Source of the DNA: [Clostridium] clostridioforme AGR2157
GTDB taxonomy: Bacteria > Bacillota > Clostridia > Lachnospirales > Lachnospiraceae
Reading direction: 5' to 3'
Length of the DNA: 64,000 nucleotides
Assembly: GCF_000424325.1 (NCBI RefSeq)
Contig: NZ_AUJR01000013.1
Coordinates: 1 to 64,000 of the forward strand
Shown: one piece after another, positions 44,244-53,689 of the stretch
Layout of the letters: each line of letters starts with the position of its first letter
Numbering within the stretch: the first letter of the stretch is position 1
Made by a program: the position numbers and the translations under genes
The notes under the pieces: generated by a model
Database searches by the model: none
What the model saw: only the letters and a program-made list of their open reading frames with translations
What the model was told of the DNA's origin: nothing

Positions 44244-45560
44244 ATGAAGAAAAAAATGGCAATGTTATGCGCGGCGGTCATTGGTGTATCTGCGGTACTT
44301 GGAACTACTGGCTGCGGTAATAACGGAAATGAAGAACTCGTATCATCTGCGGAGGATTCCTCTGCGCAGGACACAGATGGCAAAGTGACTAAACTTGTGT
44401 TTTTAAGGGCAGGGACAGAGAAGGCAAAAAAGAATTACTGGCAGGAAATGATTGAAGGCTTTGAGGCAGAGAACCCGGATATTGATATCGAATATCAGGA
44501 ATGTCCTTATGGCGATGATTTTGAGACAAAACTGAATACTGGATTTGCCTCCGGTACTGCACCGGATATTATTAATTTTACAATGGCGTCTATGGGAACG
44601 AGAGTCCCGTTGGGCCAGTATGAATCGCTGGATAAGTATGTAGATTTATGGGAAGGCAAAGATGATTTTATGGAAAACGCCTTGAAACTGGGGACAATCA
44701 ATGATTCACTCTATGGTCTTCCGGTATTTGCGGATCCCCGTGTGCTGATATATAACAAGGAAATGTTTGAAGAGGCGGGGCTGAATTCAGAGAATCCGCC
44801 ATCTAACTGGGATGAACTTCTTGCAGCACATGAAAAACTGGTCAAGAAGGACGGAGACAGCGTCGTGCAGACCGGCATGGGTATTCCTACGTCCGGTTCA
44901 AATATGCATCAGTGGTTCTCTATTTTTGCAGAAGAAAATGGAGTGAAGAATCTGGTAGATGAAGATGACAACTCCATTTTGATTAACACCCCGGAGGCGG
45001 TAGAGGCAGCAGAATATATGCTTAAGCTCAAAGAGTTGGGCGTTGTTCAGTGGGACAGTACAAACAGCGACCAGAATCCGTTTAGTACCGGACTTGCAGC
45101 GATGACATTCGGGAGCGATCAGGATTTCCAGACATGGAACAGCGGAGCTTTGAAAGATAAGATTGCTATGGCATCTCCATTAAAAAATAAAAAGCAGGCA
45201 ACGTTCTGTGGCATGAGCTTTCTGTTTATGAGCGGTGAAACAGAACATAAAGAAGAAGTTTGGCGTTTTATGGAATATATATCCAGCCCCGAGAATATGT
45301 GGAAGCGGTATGAAGAACTTGGAAGTGCGCCGTTGAGGGAATCTCTGAAAGATAAATTCATTGCCGAAAACCCGGAAATTAATCAGGTTATTTATGAGTC
45401 CATCAGTTGTGGGAACGGTTCACCGAAAGTCCCATATGCGAATTCCGTATACAATATCGTGAATGAATCCATGGAAAAGATTATGTATGGAGTGGATGAG
45501 CCTGGGAAATCCATGAATGACGGAGCGAAAAAAATCCAGAAAGAGGTAGATAATCTATAA
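44244..45560 (+). CDS. Sugar ABC transporter substrate-binding lipoprotein
   Basis: 438-residue extracellular solute-binding protein (family 1). The signal peptide ends in a lipobox (VLGTTGC, Cys about 25). Conserved regions include VFLRAGTEKAKKNYWQEMIE, FEAENPDIDIEYQE and GLPVFADPRVLIYNKEMFEE. It captures an oligosaccharide for the two permeases downstream. The true start is 44244, right after AGGAGG; the open frame continues 79 codons upstream without support. Two hairpins follow the gene and may protect this segment of the mRNA. Confidence 0.93.
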   Translation: MKKKMAMLCAAVIGVSAVLGTTGCGNNGNEELVSSAEDSSAQDTDGKVTKLVFLRAGTEKAKKNYWQEMIEGFEAENPDIDIEYQECPYGDDFETKLNTGFASGTAPDIINFTMASMGTRVPLGQYESLDKYVDLWEGKDDFMENALKLGTINDSLYGLPVFADPRVLIYNKEMFEEAGLNSENPPSNWDELLAAHEKLVKKDGDSVVQTGMGIPTSGSNMHQWFSIFAEENGVKNLVDEDDNSILINTPEAVEAAEYMLKLKELGVVQWDSTNSDQNPFSTGLAAMTFGSDQDFQTWNSGALKDKIAMASPLKNKKQATFCGMSFLFMSGETEHKEEVWRFMEYISSPENMWKRYEELGSAPLRESLKDKFIAENPEINQVIYESISCGNGSPKVPYANSVYNIVNESMEKIMYGVDEPGKSMNDGAKKIQKEVDNL

Positions 45561-45588
45561 GGCCGAGTATAGGCAATAAAAACATAAT

Positions 45589-45663
45589 ATGATACCAGGA
45601 TTGCGAGAGCATGAAATGCGAAGCAATCCGTGTATCATAGGGGTCAAAATACCTTTTGACCCC
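45589..45663 (+). promoter_or_regulatory. Paired intercistronic hairpins between binding protein and permease
   Basis: Hairpin one: ATGATAC and GGATTGC (45589-45604) pair with GCAATCC and GTATCAT (45623-45638). Hairpin two: GGGGTCAAAA (45640-45649) pairs perfectly with TTTTGACCCC (45654-45663). Without a long T-run they probably act as partial terminator/RNA-stability elements that raise binding-protein output over permeases (inference). Confidence 0.6.
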
Positions 45664-45699
45664 AACATCATAATATTAACATGAAGGAGGAGGGTAATT

Positions 45700-46599
45700 G
45701 TGAATAAACCGGAAAAAATGAAAAGTAAAACAAAGTATGATAAATGCGCTTATGCTATGATTTTTCCAGCTTATTTTGTATTTGCCGTTTTTATACTTGT
45801 TCCTATTGGATTTGTTATTTATTACAGCCTGACGAATTTTAACTTGTATTCCGTTCCGGAGTTTGTAGGATTTAAAAATTATCTTAACTTATTTCAGGAT
45901 GGGGATTTCCTGATTTCAGTCAGGAATACACTGTTTTATACTGTATTTACATTGTTTCCACAGCTTGCGATTGGCCTGTTTTTTGCTATAATGCTTTATA
46001 GAAGGTCAAGAATGATTCCTTTTTTCCGTACAGCGTTTTATCTGCCGAATGTTATGTCTATGGTGTGTATGTCAATGGTTTGGCTGTGGATTTATGACCC
46101 GACATATGGTCTGCTTAACATGGTTCTAAAAGCATTTGGTTCTTCTGTGCAGCAATGGCTGCAGGATCCGAAACTGGCAATGCCCTGTGTAATCCTGATG
46201 GGTATTTGGAAAAACTGTGGTTATTCCATGGTTATTTTCCTTTCGGGCTTGACGTCTATACCGGATTCGCTTTATGAAGCGGCGTCGTTGGATGGAGCGG
46301 GTTTTATAAAAAAATTCTTACATATTACATGGCCAATGCTTAAGCCTACTACATTTTTCCTGTTGGTAACAGGAATTGTGAACAGTTTTTCTGTATTTGA
46401 GCAGATTAATATTATGACCAGCGGAGGTCCGCTAAACAGGACGACTACCATTGTTCATCAGATTTACAGAAGAGGTTTTCTGGAGTTCAAGATGGGGTAT
46501 GCAGGCGCAATGTCTGTAGTCCTGTTGTTGTTTTCAATTCTGATTACTATATTGGTATTCAAGTTTGGAAGCGGTGGACAGGATGTTGACGTATCATAA
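45700..46599 (+). CDS. Sugar ABC transporter permease, UgpA/LplB type
   Basis: 299 residues with six membrane helices. The EAA coupling motif is SLYEAASLDGAGFIKKFLHI. Start is GTG at 45700, after GGAGGAGGG. The second permease follows by 12 bases. No ATPase is encoded in the operon; such carbohydrate systems share a general MsmX-like ATPase encoded elsewhere. Confidence 0.93.
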   Translation: MNKPEKMKSKTKYDKCAYAMIFPAYFVFAVFILVPIGFVIYYSLTNFNLYSVPEFVGFKNYLNLFQDGDFLISVRNTLFYTVFTLFPQLAIGLFFAIMLYRRSRMIPFFRTAFYLPNVMSMVCMSMVWLWIYDPTYGLLNMVLKAFGSSVQQWLQDPKLAMPCVILMGIWKNCGYSMVIFLSGLTSIPDSLYEAASLDGAGFIKKFLHITWPMLKPTTFFLLVTGIVNSFSVFEQINIMTSGGPLNRTTTIVHQIYRRGFLEFKMGYAGAMSVVLLLFSILITILVFKFGSGGQDVDVS

Positions 46600-46611
46600 G
46601 GAGGTTTTAAG

Positions 46612-47475
46612 ATGAAACACAGAAAAATATATCACGGAATTTGGGCTGTTGCCATGACAGCCGTCTCACTGGTCATGCTTACGCCGGTTATTATGATGTT
46701 TGTTACCTCGTTCAAATCCATGGAAGAAATTAAATCCTCGGTATTCCACCTTATACCGGAACATTTTTCTCTGGTGAACTATATCGATGCACTGGGAAGT
46801 GGAAATTGGCTCTTATATTTTCGGAATTCGTTGATTATTACGATATCTGCAGTAGTTTTTTCCTTATTATTTAATTCCATTGCAGGTTATGCGTTTGCAA
46901 GACTGAAATTCAAAGGGTCGAAGGTGCTGTTTAGCCTTCTGATGATTGGGCTTATGATGCCGGCACAGGTAACTATACTTCCTACATTCCTGATTATGGC
47001 TAAATTTCCTTTTGCAGGAGGAAATAATATTTTGGGACAGGGAGGCACGGGACTTATCAATACATTTGCAGGCTTGATTATTCCACTTGTTTCGGGTTCT
47101 TATGGTATTTTCTTATGTAAGCAGTTTTATGAGAATTTCCCCAAATCGTTGGACGAGGCAGCAGAGATTGATGGAGCCGGAAAATGGAAAACCTTTTTCC
47201 TGATATACCTGCCGAACTCTAAGGCAATACTTGCTACACTTGCATTAATGAAAGGTGTGGCGGTGTGGAATGATTATCTGTGGCCACTTGTCATGACGAA
47301 CTCAGAAAGTCACAAAACGGTTCAGCTTGCCCTGACCATGTTCAAAACGGAGACTACAATCCAATGGAATCAGATGATGGCTATAGCGGTACTGATTGTT
47401 TTGCCTATGATACTTTTATTCTTATTTGCACAGAAGTATTTTGTACAGGGAATTGTTACATCAGGACTGAAGTAG
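46612..47475 (+). CDS. Sugar ABC transporter permease, UgpE/MalG type
   Basis: 287 residues with six membrane helices. The EAA loop is SLDEAAEIDGAGKWKTFFLI and the C-terminus reads YFVQGIVTSGLK, standard for MalG-type partners. The ATG follows AAGGAGG. The stop is 13 bases before the sulfatase start, so uptake and desulfation are co-expressed. Confidence 0.93.
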   Translation: MKHRKIYHGIWAVAMTAVSLVMLTPVIMMFVTSFKSMEEIKSSVFHLIPEHFSLVNYIDALGSGNWLLYFRNSLIITISAVVFSLLFNSIAGYAFARLKFKGSKVLFSLLMIGLMMPAQVTILPTFLIMAKFPFAGGNNILGQGGTGLINTFAGLIIPLVSGSYGIFLCKQFYENFPKSLDEAAEIDGAGKWKTFFLIYLPNSKAILATLALMKGVAVWNDYLWPLVMTNSESHKTVQLALTMFKTETTIQWNQMMAIAVLIVLPMILLFLFAQKYFVQGIVTSGLK

Positions 47476-47488
47476 ACGAGGAGGTATT

Positions 47489-48853
47489 ATGAACAAACCA
47501 AATATTATCTTTTATTTTCCGGACCAGCAGAGAGCGGATACATTAGGGTGCTATGGACAACGGCTTGACATCAGCCCAAATCTTGACAGGCTTGCCGGTG
47601 AAGGGGTTCTGTTTGAAGAAGCCTATACTGCGCAGCCGGTCTGCGGACCTTGCAGGGCTATCTTCCAAAGTGGGAAATGGCCGACAGATATTAATTGTTA
47701 TCGGAATGCGCTGCCGCTGCCGTCAAATGTCAAAACTCTTGCCGATTATTTTTATGAAGCGGGATATGAAACGGCATATATTGGAAAGTGGCATCTTGCC
47801 AGTGAGAGAACTTCATATGATGCCCCTCCGATTGCGGATTATGAAAGCTGCGCCATCCCGCTTGAGAGGCGTGGGGGATATCGCGGATTCTGGCGTGCAG
47901 CAGATGTGCTGGAAGCTACATCTCATGGATATGGGGGATATGTATTCGATGAAAATATGAAGAAACATGCCTTTGACGGGTATCGTGTTGACTGCATTAC
48001 TGATTATGCACTTGAGTACCTGGACCAGTATACAGGTGAGAAACCGTTTTTTATGACAATTTCCCATATTGAACCGCATCATCAGAATGACCATGGGCGT
48101 TACGAAGGGCCGGCTGGCTCAAAAGAACGGTATTGTGATTTTGAATTGCCGGGAGACCTTGCAGCCCTTGAGGGTGATGCGCGGGAAATGTATCCGGATT
48201 ATCTGGGGTGCTGCAAAAGTCTGGACGATAACCTCGGACGCCTGATTGAAAAAATTAAGGAAAAGGGGCTTTATGACAATACAATCTGGGTTTATGCCTC
48301 GGACCACGGCTCTCATTTTAAGACCAGAAATAAAGATGAGCACATGACAGGCTGTGATGATTATAAGAGGTCCTGTCATTCCGCCTGTCTGAAAGTACCG
48401 CTGGTTATCTCTGGTCCCGGCTTTCATGGTGGAAAAAGGGTTCCTGAGTTGGTGAGCACCTGCAGCCTGCCAAAGACTTTTCTCGCTATGGCGAGAGTAG
48501 ATGTAGGGGACAGGATGATTGGAGAGGATTTGAAGACGGTTGCAGACGGGCTGACTTCAGGAAGAACAAACAGAATATTTGCGCAGATTAGTGAGAGCCG
48601 TATGGGGCGGTGTATACGGACTGAGAAATATTTATACAGTGTCTGCGCTCCGGATTCCGACGGATGGGCCGATGGGAGCAGCAGCATCTATGTAGAAGAC
48701 TTTCTCTATGATTTGAAAAAAGATCCATATGAATTGAATAACCTGGTAAAAAGCCCTGCATATTCGACGGTACGTGAGGAGCTGGCTTCACAGCTTGTTG
48801 AAGAGATGGTGAAAGCGGGCGAGGAGGCCCCGGTTATCCTGCCGTGGGAATAG
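47489..48853 (+). CDS. Sulfatase, Cys-type
   Basis: 454-residue type I sulfatase. The active-site motif CxPxR is QPVCGPCRAIF, with Cys52 as the formylglycine precursor; this Cys-type form needs the anaerobic maturase anSME, not encoded here. Metal and substrate residues are visible in PNIIFYFPDQQRADTLGCYG and in WVYASDHGSHF. No signal peptide is visible, so it probably acts in the cytoplasm on sugars brought in by the adjacent transporter. Substrate could be a sulfated glycan fragment such as a mucin or glycosaminoglycan disaccharide, which is inference. Confidence 0.92.
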   Translation: MNKPNIIFYFPDQQRADTLGCYGQRLDISPNLDRLAGEGVLFEEAYTAQPVCGPCRAIFQSGKWPTDINCYRNALPLPSNVKTLADYFYEAGYETAYIGKWHLASERTSYDAPPIADYESCAIPLERRGGYRGFWRAADVLEATSHGYGGYVFDENMKKHAFDGYRVDCITDYALEYLDQYTGEKPFFMTISHIEPHHQNDHGRYEGPAGSKERYCDFELPGDLAALEGDAREMYPDYLGCCKSLDDNLGRLIEKIKEKGLYDNTIWVYASDHGSHFKTRNKDEHMTGCDDYKRSCHSACLKVPLVISGPGFHGGKRVPELVSTCSLPKTFLAMARVDVGDRMIGEDLKTVADGLTSGRTNRIFAQISESRMGRCIRTEKYLYSVCAPDSDGWADGSSSIYVEDFLYDLKKDPYELNNLVKSPAYSTVREELASQLVEEMVKAGEEAPVILPWE

Positions 48854-49071
48854 GTGGCTGAAATCAGTGTGACATATATGTGCAAAACGGTGAGGCTTAT
48901 ATGTTGTAAAACGGTGTGATATATAAGTTGTAGTTGGAGTAAAGAAATAGTCAGTTGATAAAAAATAAATGAAAAGAGTATTGGCTGGATATTATAACAT
49001 TGATTAAAGCGCTTGTCAGTGGATTAGTGGATGCCAAGGAGGATTTTTAGAAACATTTAGATACCTTCTCA

Positions 49072-49512
49072 ATGTTTGATGAGTCTGTCCGGATACTGAC
49101 AAAAAGCAATGCAGACAGTCTGATCCGTGAAAGCGGGATACGGAACACCCTTCGCTCCTGCGAACAGGTCTTGTCCGGCTTTACCAGAAAGTTTACGGAA
49201 TTCATCCGTGAAAAACGTTCCGGTGAACGCCCCGAAATCCTGAAGATCAAAGAATACCTGCAGCTTCATTACAGTGAAAATATTGACCTGAACCTGATTG
49301 CAGAACTGGTAAATATTACGCCGTCCCACTTAAGCAACCTGTTTAAAAAGGAAACGGGAGTGAATTTTTCCACTTATCTCACGGATGTCCGGATGCAGGC
49401 AGCCAGGAAGCTTTTACAGTCACCGGAATTTCTGATCTATGAGGTTGCAGAAAAAACCGGATATTCCAATGCAGGATATTTTGGAAAAGCTTTTAAAAAA
49501 TATTTTCTTTGA
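49072..49512 (+). pseudogene. C-terminal fragment of an AraC-type regulator
   Basis: Encodes about 145 residues with two AraC helix-turn-helix motifs (IDLNLIAELVNITPSHLSNL, FLIYEVAEKTGYSNAGYFGK) but no receiver domain. It ends at KYFL, where intact members continue with the GxSPxxYR signature. An in-frame stop (TAG, just before 49051) cuts the upstream part. It resembles the end of a YesN-like regulator and is likely a relic next to the sulfatase operon. Confidence 0.75.
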
Positions 49513-49651
49513 TGCCTGTCTGCCTCTTATGGAGGAGATTGCGAAAAACAGAGTACTGAACAATAAGCCGGATTACTTTTACATTAAGCGAATCCCCAAG
49601 CCTTGCACGACCTAGGGATTCTTTTAGAAACGATTCTTTTCGGAACGTTTC

Positions 49652-52009
49652 CTAATTACTGCTCATAACCGGCTTAAACACCCTGCTCCTGGCCGGGTCC
49701 TCCTCATCTGCGGACTCCTTAGCCATAAGGACGGCCTCGCGGCAGAACTGTTCCTGGGAGTTGACCAGGACCTTGCCCCGCTTATCCTCCTTCTCGTAGC
49801 TGCCGTCCGGCTGCAGGATATGGGCCTTCACATTGTCCTCCAGCTCCACTTCCAGAATATGGATGACTTTTTCCCTTAATACCTCATCCTCCACCGGGAA
49901 CATGATTTCCACCCGGCGGTCTAAGTTCCTGGGCATCCAGTCCGCGCTGCCCATGTATACCTCCGGGCTTGCGTCATTGAAGAAATAAAAGATACGGCTG
50001 TGCTCCAGAAAGTTGCCTACAATGGAGCGCACGGATATGTTCTCGCTGAGTCCCGGCACACCTGCCTTCAGGCAGCAGATGCCGCGGATAATCATTTCCA
50101 CCTTGACTCCCGCGCAGGACGCCTCATACAGAGCTGTGATGATTTCCTTGTCACACAGGGAATTCATCTTGGCCATAATGTGGGCCGGCCGGCCGGCCCT
50201 GGCATGTTCCGCCTCCCTGCGTATCATTCGCAGGAACCTTCCCCTGAGCCACAGGGGCGCCACGGACAGCTTATTCCAGGCCAGTGGCTCGGAATAACCG
50301 GACAGCATGTTGAACACGGCAGTGGCGTCCTCCCCTATTTGGGGATTGCAGGTAAGTATGCCGCAGTCCGTGTAGAGCTTGGCTGTGGAATCATTGTAAT
50401 TGCCTGTGCCCAGATGTACGTAGCGGCGGATTCCGTCCTCCTCCATCCTTACCACCAGGGTAATCTTGCTGTGGGTCTTAAGGCCCACCAGGCCGTATAT
50501 TACATGGCATCCTGCCTTCTCAAGCATCTTTGCCCAGTTGATATTGTTCTCCTCGTCAAAACGGGCTTTCAGCTCCACCAGCACCGACACCTGCTTTCCA
50601 TTGTCCGCTGCCTCTGCAAGAGCCGCAATAATGGGAGAATTTCCGCTGACCCGGTACAGGGTCTGCTTGATGGCCAGGACCTCCGGGTCCCTTGCCGCGC
50701 TGCGCACAAAGTTCACCACCGGGTCAAAGCTCTGATATGGATGGTGGAGCAGGATATCGCCCTTTCTGATATTGGTGAATATATCATCCTCATTCATAAG
50801 GGCAGGCACGGGCTGGGGCACATACCGGGGCGCCTTGAACAGTTCAAAGCCTTCCAGTCCGTACATCTTCATAAGGAATGTCAAGTCCAGGGGACCGTTA
50901 ATCTCAAAGATATCCTGGCTGTTAATGGACAATTCCTTTCGGAGGATTTTAAGGAGGCGCTTATCCACATTGTCCTCTATTTCCAGGCGGATGGCCTCGC
51001 CCCACTGACGTTTCTTAAGCTGCTTCTGGATTTCCTCCAGCAGGTCCACGGCCTCCTCCTCGTCTATGGTAAGGTCGGCGTTCCTCATGATGCGGAATGG
51101 ATGGGATGCCACAATGTCATAATTGAGGAACAATGCAGGCATGTTCCGCTCTATGATTTCCTCCAGAAGGATGACCACCCTCTGCTCCTTGCCGTCCTCG
51201 TCTATCTCCCTGGGCAGCTCCACAATCCTGGAAATGACCGAAGGAACCTGCACCATGGCGAATTCCAGTTCCTCATCCTCACCACTCTTCTTTTTCAAAA
51301 GGGCGGCAATGTTCAGCGTCTTGTTCCGTATCAGCGGGAAGGGCCTGGAGGAATCAAAGGCCATGGGCGTCAGGACCGGATATACGTTCTTCTTAAAATA
51401 CTCGTCCGCATATGCCGCTTCTTCCCCGGTCATATCCTCATGTTCTGTTATGATGCGCAGCCCGTTCTGTCTTAAGGTGGGCACCAGGGAACGGTTATAG
51501 GTGGAATACTGCATCTCCACCAGCTCATGGGTCCTCTCGCTGATTCGGTCCAGCTGTTCCTGGGGCGTCAGACCGGCGATGTCGGGCTTGGTGTACTTTG
51601 CATGTACCATGTCCTTTAAGGAAGCAACCCGGACCATATAAAACTCGTCCAGATTGGAAGCGGTTATGCTTAAGAACTTAAGGCGCTCAAAAAGAGGGTT
51701 GCTCTTGTCCCTGGATTCGCTGAGAACACGGTAGTTGAATTCCAGCCAGCTCAGCTCGCGGTTGACATAATTCCCAGGGGCCGCGGCAAAATCAATGGGG
51801 GCTGAATCCGGCCTGGCTAAAGCTCCTGCCTTGGCCCCAACGCCTGCCTTGGCTTCAGCGTCCGCCCTGCCACCGGCATTCTGCCTGGATGAGCCGCCCT
51901 TTACCGAAGCCGCTTTTGCCGTATGGGATTTCTCCGCTTTATTTTTCTCTACTTTTGCCTTCTCTGCCTTGGTTTTGGCTGCCTGAGGCTTTCCAGCTGA
52001 TTCTGCCAT
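49652..52009 (-). CDS. ppk1: Polyphosphate kinase 1
   Basis: Synthesises inorganic polyphosphate from ATP. The 785-residue protein has the full PPK1 core: YVNRELSWLEFNYRVL at the start of the core, the two phospholipase D-like C domains with the catalytic histidines (GLKTHSKITLVVR and FLEHSRIFYF), and NLDRRVEIMFPV. Unusual is an 80-residue N-terminal extension of Ala/Lys/Glu repeats (KAEKAKVEKNKAEK, AGVGAKAGALA), absent from typical PPK1; it may be a flexible polybasic tail. The exopolyphosphatase gene lies two bases upstream on the same strand. Confidence 0.95.
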   Translation of the reverse strand: MAESAGKPQAAKTKAEKAKVEKNKAEKSHTAKAASVKGGSSRQNAGGRADAEAKAGVGAKAGALARPDSAPIDFAAAPGNYVNRELSWLEFNYRVLSESRDKSNPLFERLKFLSITASNLDEFYMVRVASLKDMVHAKYTKPDIAGLTPQEQLDRISERTHELVEMQYSTYNRSLVPTLRQNGLRIITEHEDMTGEEAAYADEYFKKNVYPVLTPMAFDSSRPFPLIRNKTLNIAALLKKKSGEDEELEFAMVQVPSVISRIVELPREIDEDGKEQRVVILLEEIIERNMPALFLNYDIVASHPFRIMRNADLTIDEEEAVDLLEEIQKQLKKRQWGEAIRLEIEDNVDKRLLKILRKELSINSQDIFEINGPLDLTFLMKMYGLEGFELFKAPRYVPQPVPALMNEDDIFTNIRKGDILLHHPYQSFDPVVNFVRSAARDPEVLAIKQTLYRVSGNSPIIAALAEAADNGKQVSVLVELKARFDEENNINWAKMLEKAGCHVIYGLVGLKTHSKITLVVRMEEDGIRRYVHLGTGNYNDSTAKLYTDCGILTCNPQIGEDATAVFNMLSGYSEPLAWNKLSVAPLWLRGRFLRMIRREAEHARAGRPAHIMAKMNSLCDKEIITALYEASCAGVKVEMIIRGICCLKAGVPGLSENISVRSIVGNFLEHSRIFYFFNDASPEVYMGSADWMPRNLDRRVEIMFPVEDEVLREKVIHILEVELEDNVKAHILQPDGSYEKEDKRGKVLVNSQEQFCREAVLMAKESADEEDPARSRVFKPVMSSN

Positions 52010-52011
52010 AT

Positions 52012-53577
52012 CTACACCCTCCTTTTCTGTCTGAGTACCGGCCTTATGCCGAATATCTCTTCAAAGAAGTCCGCCTTCTGCTCAAAGGATGCGGCTTCCA
52101 GCGCCATATTCCCGGGATAACCAGTGGTGATTACCAGTTCATTTTCCCGGATGGCCATGCGGCAGTCCACCAGCTTTCCCCTGTGGCTGCGGTCCATGGA
52201 ATTAGCCAGACGCAGGATGGCTGTCAGCTTGGCAATGAGGATAGTGATGGCGTTGCGGCTCATTTTGCTGTCCTCCTCCTGGTGTACCTGGGTCTCCAGC
52301 TGCACCTTGTCATAGTCGAAATCACGGATGTTATATCGCACCACATTGGCGATGATTTCACGCTCCAGATGGCTCAGGCCGATGATTTCCGTGGACATGA
52401 TGATGTTATAGGAGCATTCGTTGGAATTCTTTATGCTTATGAACTTTCCGCAGGCATGGAGCAGCACCGCTATCTGCAGCATCAGCCGCTCCCGCTGTCC
52501 CAGTCCGTGGAATTTCTTCATGTTGTCAAAAATACCCAGGGCGTACTGCTCCAGCACCTGGTTATGGCTGGTGTGGCACTTATATCGCTTTGCAATGTTC
52601 CTGGATGCTGCCAGAATGTCGTTCTCAAAATTGTGGCTGAACCGGACCAGCTTGTTCTCGTTGGCATATTCTGCCGCAATGCCGTCACAGAGACGGATGC
52701 CCGGCACCCAGAACATCTCTGCGCCGGTCAGCTCCAGAATCCGTTTGTATACCACCATGCTCGGCAGGAGCAGGGAGGCGTATTCGCTGTTGACCCCGAA
52801 GCGCTCCTCAATCTGGTCCGTTGTCATCTGGCACATGCGGTCGTAGAAATGATTCATGGCGACAGCGTCAATCTTGTCCCCGTAGGTCTTAAGATCCAGC
52901 CTGCTGATGATATAAAGTATGTTCTCCCCGATACCAATGAGGTTTGTGATTTCCCTGTCCTTCAGGTACATCTTCCGGAAGGTAAACAGCTCATTGTCCA
53001 CAATCTCCTCTATGTGCTGCTTGTGTTCCTCCACCGTGGCCGGTATCCTGTCCAGCAGCCCTCTTACTCGAAGGGTGCCCAGGGGCAGGTTCTGGGTGGT
53101 CACCAGGGAATCCTTGTCAAAAAGGGACAGCTGGGCGCTTCCGAATCCCACATCCACGATGGCGGTTCCCTTCTGGATGATTTTGTTAAATTCCGTTGCC
53201 TTGGCAGCTATGGCCTTATAACTGATGAAACGCTGCTCCGAATTACTGATGATGCGCACAGTAAGCCCTGTCCTCACCCGAATCTGGTCCAGGATAATCT
53301 GACGGTTGTGCGCCTCCCTCATGGCGCTGGTCGCATATGCCCTGTAGTCCTTTACCTTATAGGACTTCATAATCTGGACAAATTCCTCCAGTACCTGGCA
53401 CATCTCCTCCACCAGCTCATAGCTTATCTTTCCCGTGCTGTAGGTATCTTTTCCAAGAGCTATTACATGGCGGACATGGTCAATACGCCGGATTCCTGTC
53501 TTATAAGACATCTCATAGATGCCCAGCTCCAGCTCAAATGAACCCACATTAATCGCCGCAAATGTCCGAACTGCCAC
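52012..53577 (-). CDS. ppx: Exopolyphosphatase, Ppx/GppA family
   Basis: 521-residue phosphatase that trims polyphosphate or pppGpp. The actin-like N-terminal half (AAINVGSFELELGIYEM, AYATSAMREAHN, AIVDVGFGSAQLSLFD) is followed by an HD-like C-terminal domain with the histidines at about 345-375 (MLQIAVLLHACGKFISI). Start is GTG at 53577, eight bases after AGGAG; a TTG three codons earlier touches the site. It forms a two-gene unit with ppk1, coupling synthesis and breakdown. INVGS replaces the common IDxGSNS at the start, a mild deviation. Confidence 0.92.
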   Translation of the reverse strand: MAVRTFAAINVGSFELELGIYEMSYKTGIRRIDHVRHVIALGKDTYSTGKISYELVEEMCQVLEEFVQIMKSYKVKDYRAYATSAMREAHNRQIILDQIRVRTGLTVRIISNSEQRFISYKAIAAKATEFNKIIQKGTAIVDVGFGSAQLSLFDKDSLVTTQNLPLGTLRVRGLLDRIPATVEEHKQHIEEIVDNELFTFRKMYLKDREITNLIGIGENILYIISRLDLKTYGDKIDAVAMNHFYDRMCQMTTDQIEERFGVNSEYASLLLPSMVVYKRILELTGAEMFWVPGIRLCDGIAAEYANENKLVRFSHNFENDILAASRNIAKRYKCHTSHNQVLEQYALGIFDNMKKFHGLGQRERLMLQIAVLLHACGKFISIKNSNECSYNIIMSTEIIGLSHLEREIIANVVRYNIRDFDYDKVQLETQVHQEEDSKMSRNAITILIAKLTAILRLANSMDRSHRGKLVDCRMAIRENELVITTGYPGNMALEAASFEQKADFFEEIFGIRPVLRQKRRV

Positions 53578-53689
53578 TTCTTTCAACTCCTTATCGGTTG
53601 CCTTATAGGTTAACTCATGGTTATTATAAACGGCCTCCTCCCATCATACATCGAAAGGCGGTAAATATTATGTAAAATTTGCGTAAACG

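Noticed and set aside
49515-49613. Short frame with NKPDYFYIKRIPKP after the AraC fragment
   Set aside because: Looks protein-like but has no start or recognised family; possibly a further relic, too short to name.
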